Source: Sciurus carolinensis (taxonomy: Eukaryota > Chordata > Mammalia > Rodentia > Sciuridae). Taken from it: DNA of 64,000 nucleotides. Positions within the stretch are counted from its first letter, which is position 1. The stretch is not shown here. The stretch is taken from contig NC_062232.1 of assembly GCF_902686445.1 (NCBI RefSeq), positions 34,056,454 to 34,120,453 on the forward strand, written 5' to 3'. More model-generated notes on the stretch are below. The model made no database searches, had not been told where the DNA came from, and saw nothing but the letters and a program-made list of their open reading frames with translations.

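Noticed and set aside
2969..64000. USP9Y rather than USP9X
   Set aside because: The two proteins are about 90% alike, but at several positions where I remember them differing (N-terminus [26 protein letters not shown]) the window has the X form. A search against both would settle it.
2969..64000. U12-type introns
   Set aside because: All donors and acceptors I placed are GT-AG, and no intron shows the ATATCCTT/GTATCCTT donor.

Overview
The window is mammalian nuclear DNA: AT-rich, with short exons in long introns full of SINEs, LINEs and LTRs. It carries one gene on the + strand, recognised as USP9X (X-linked ubiquitin-specific protease 9), from its start codon to just before the catalytic cysteine. 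The short interspersed repeats are tRNA-derived ID elements and B1-ID dimers of the 'MEN' type. That combination is known from squirrels and points to a sciurid rodent (ground squirrel, marmot or tree squirrel). The species call is an inference from the repeats.

Gene layout: positions 1-2810 are the end of the first intron. The non-coding first exon, promoter and any CpG island lie upstream of the window. Exon 2 starts at 2811 and the ATG is at 2969. I could place 30 coding exons with GT-AG borders. They join in frame with no stop and give 4,673 coding nt (1,557 complete residues plus two bases of the next). From the known motif order, the catalytic cysteine would fall at residue 1566, the position I recall for human USP9X, so no net insertion or deletion is needed relative to human. 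The window therefore encodes the disordered N-terminus, the long helical-repeat scaffold with an embedded ubiquitin-like domain (about residues 880-968), and the first residues leading into the USP domain. The active-site residues are outside. At positions where I recall USP9X and USP9Y differing, the window agrees with USP9X.

Introns: the largest (25377-35379, 10 kb) holds an old, gapped L1/HAL1-type element with ORF1- and ORF2-like parts. It is interrupted by a MaLR LTR with a visible 5-bp target duplication and by two SINEs. A younger 5'-truncated squirrel L1 in antisense follows, then a MER5A-like DNA transposon. Other introns hold about 45 ID/MEN/B1 copies, several antisense L1 3' ends, MIR and L2 fragments, microsatellites, and a perfect 62-bp tandem duplication.

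Most notable observations: (1) a candidate in-frame 30-nt microexon at 53172-53201 with good splice sites, which would add ten residues between 1270 and 1271; (2) four upstream AUGs with short uORFs in the exon-2 leader, one in a strong context and in frame with the main start but closed by a stop; (3) a C15 homopolymer forming the polypyrimidine tract of one coding exon. I see no CRISPR, operon, phage or novel defence-type system; this is a vertebrate housekeeping gene.
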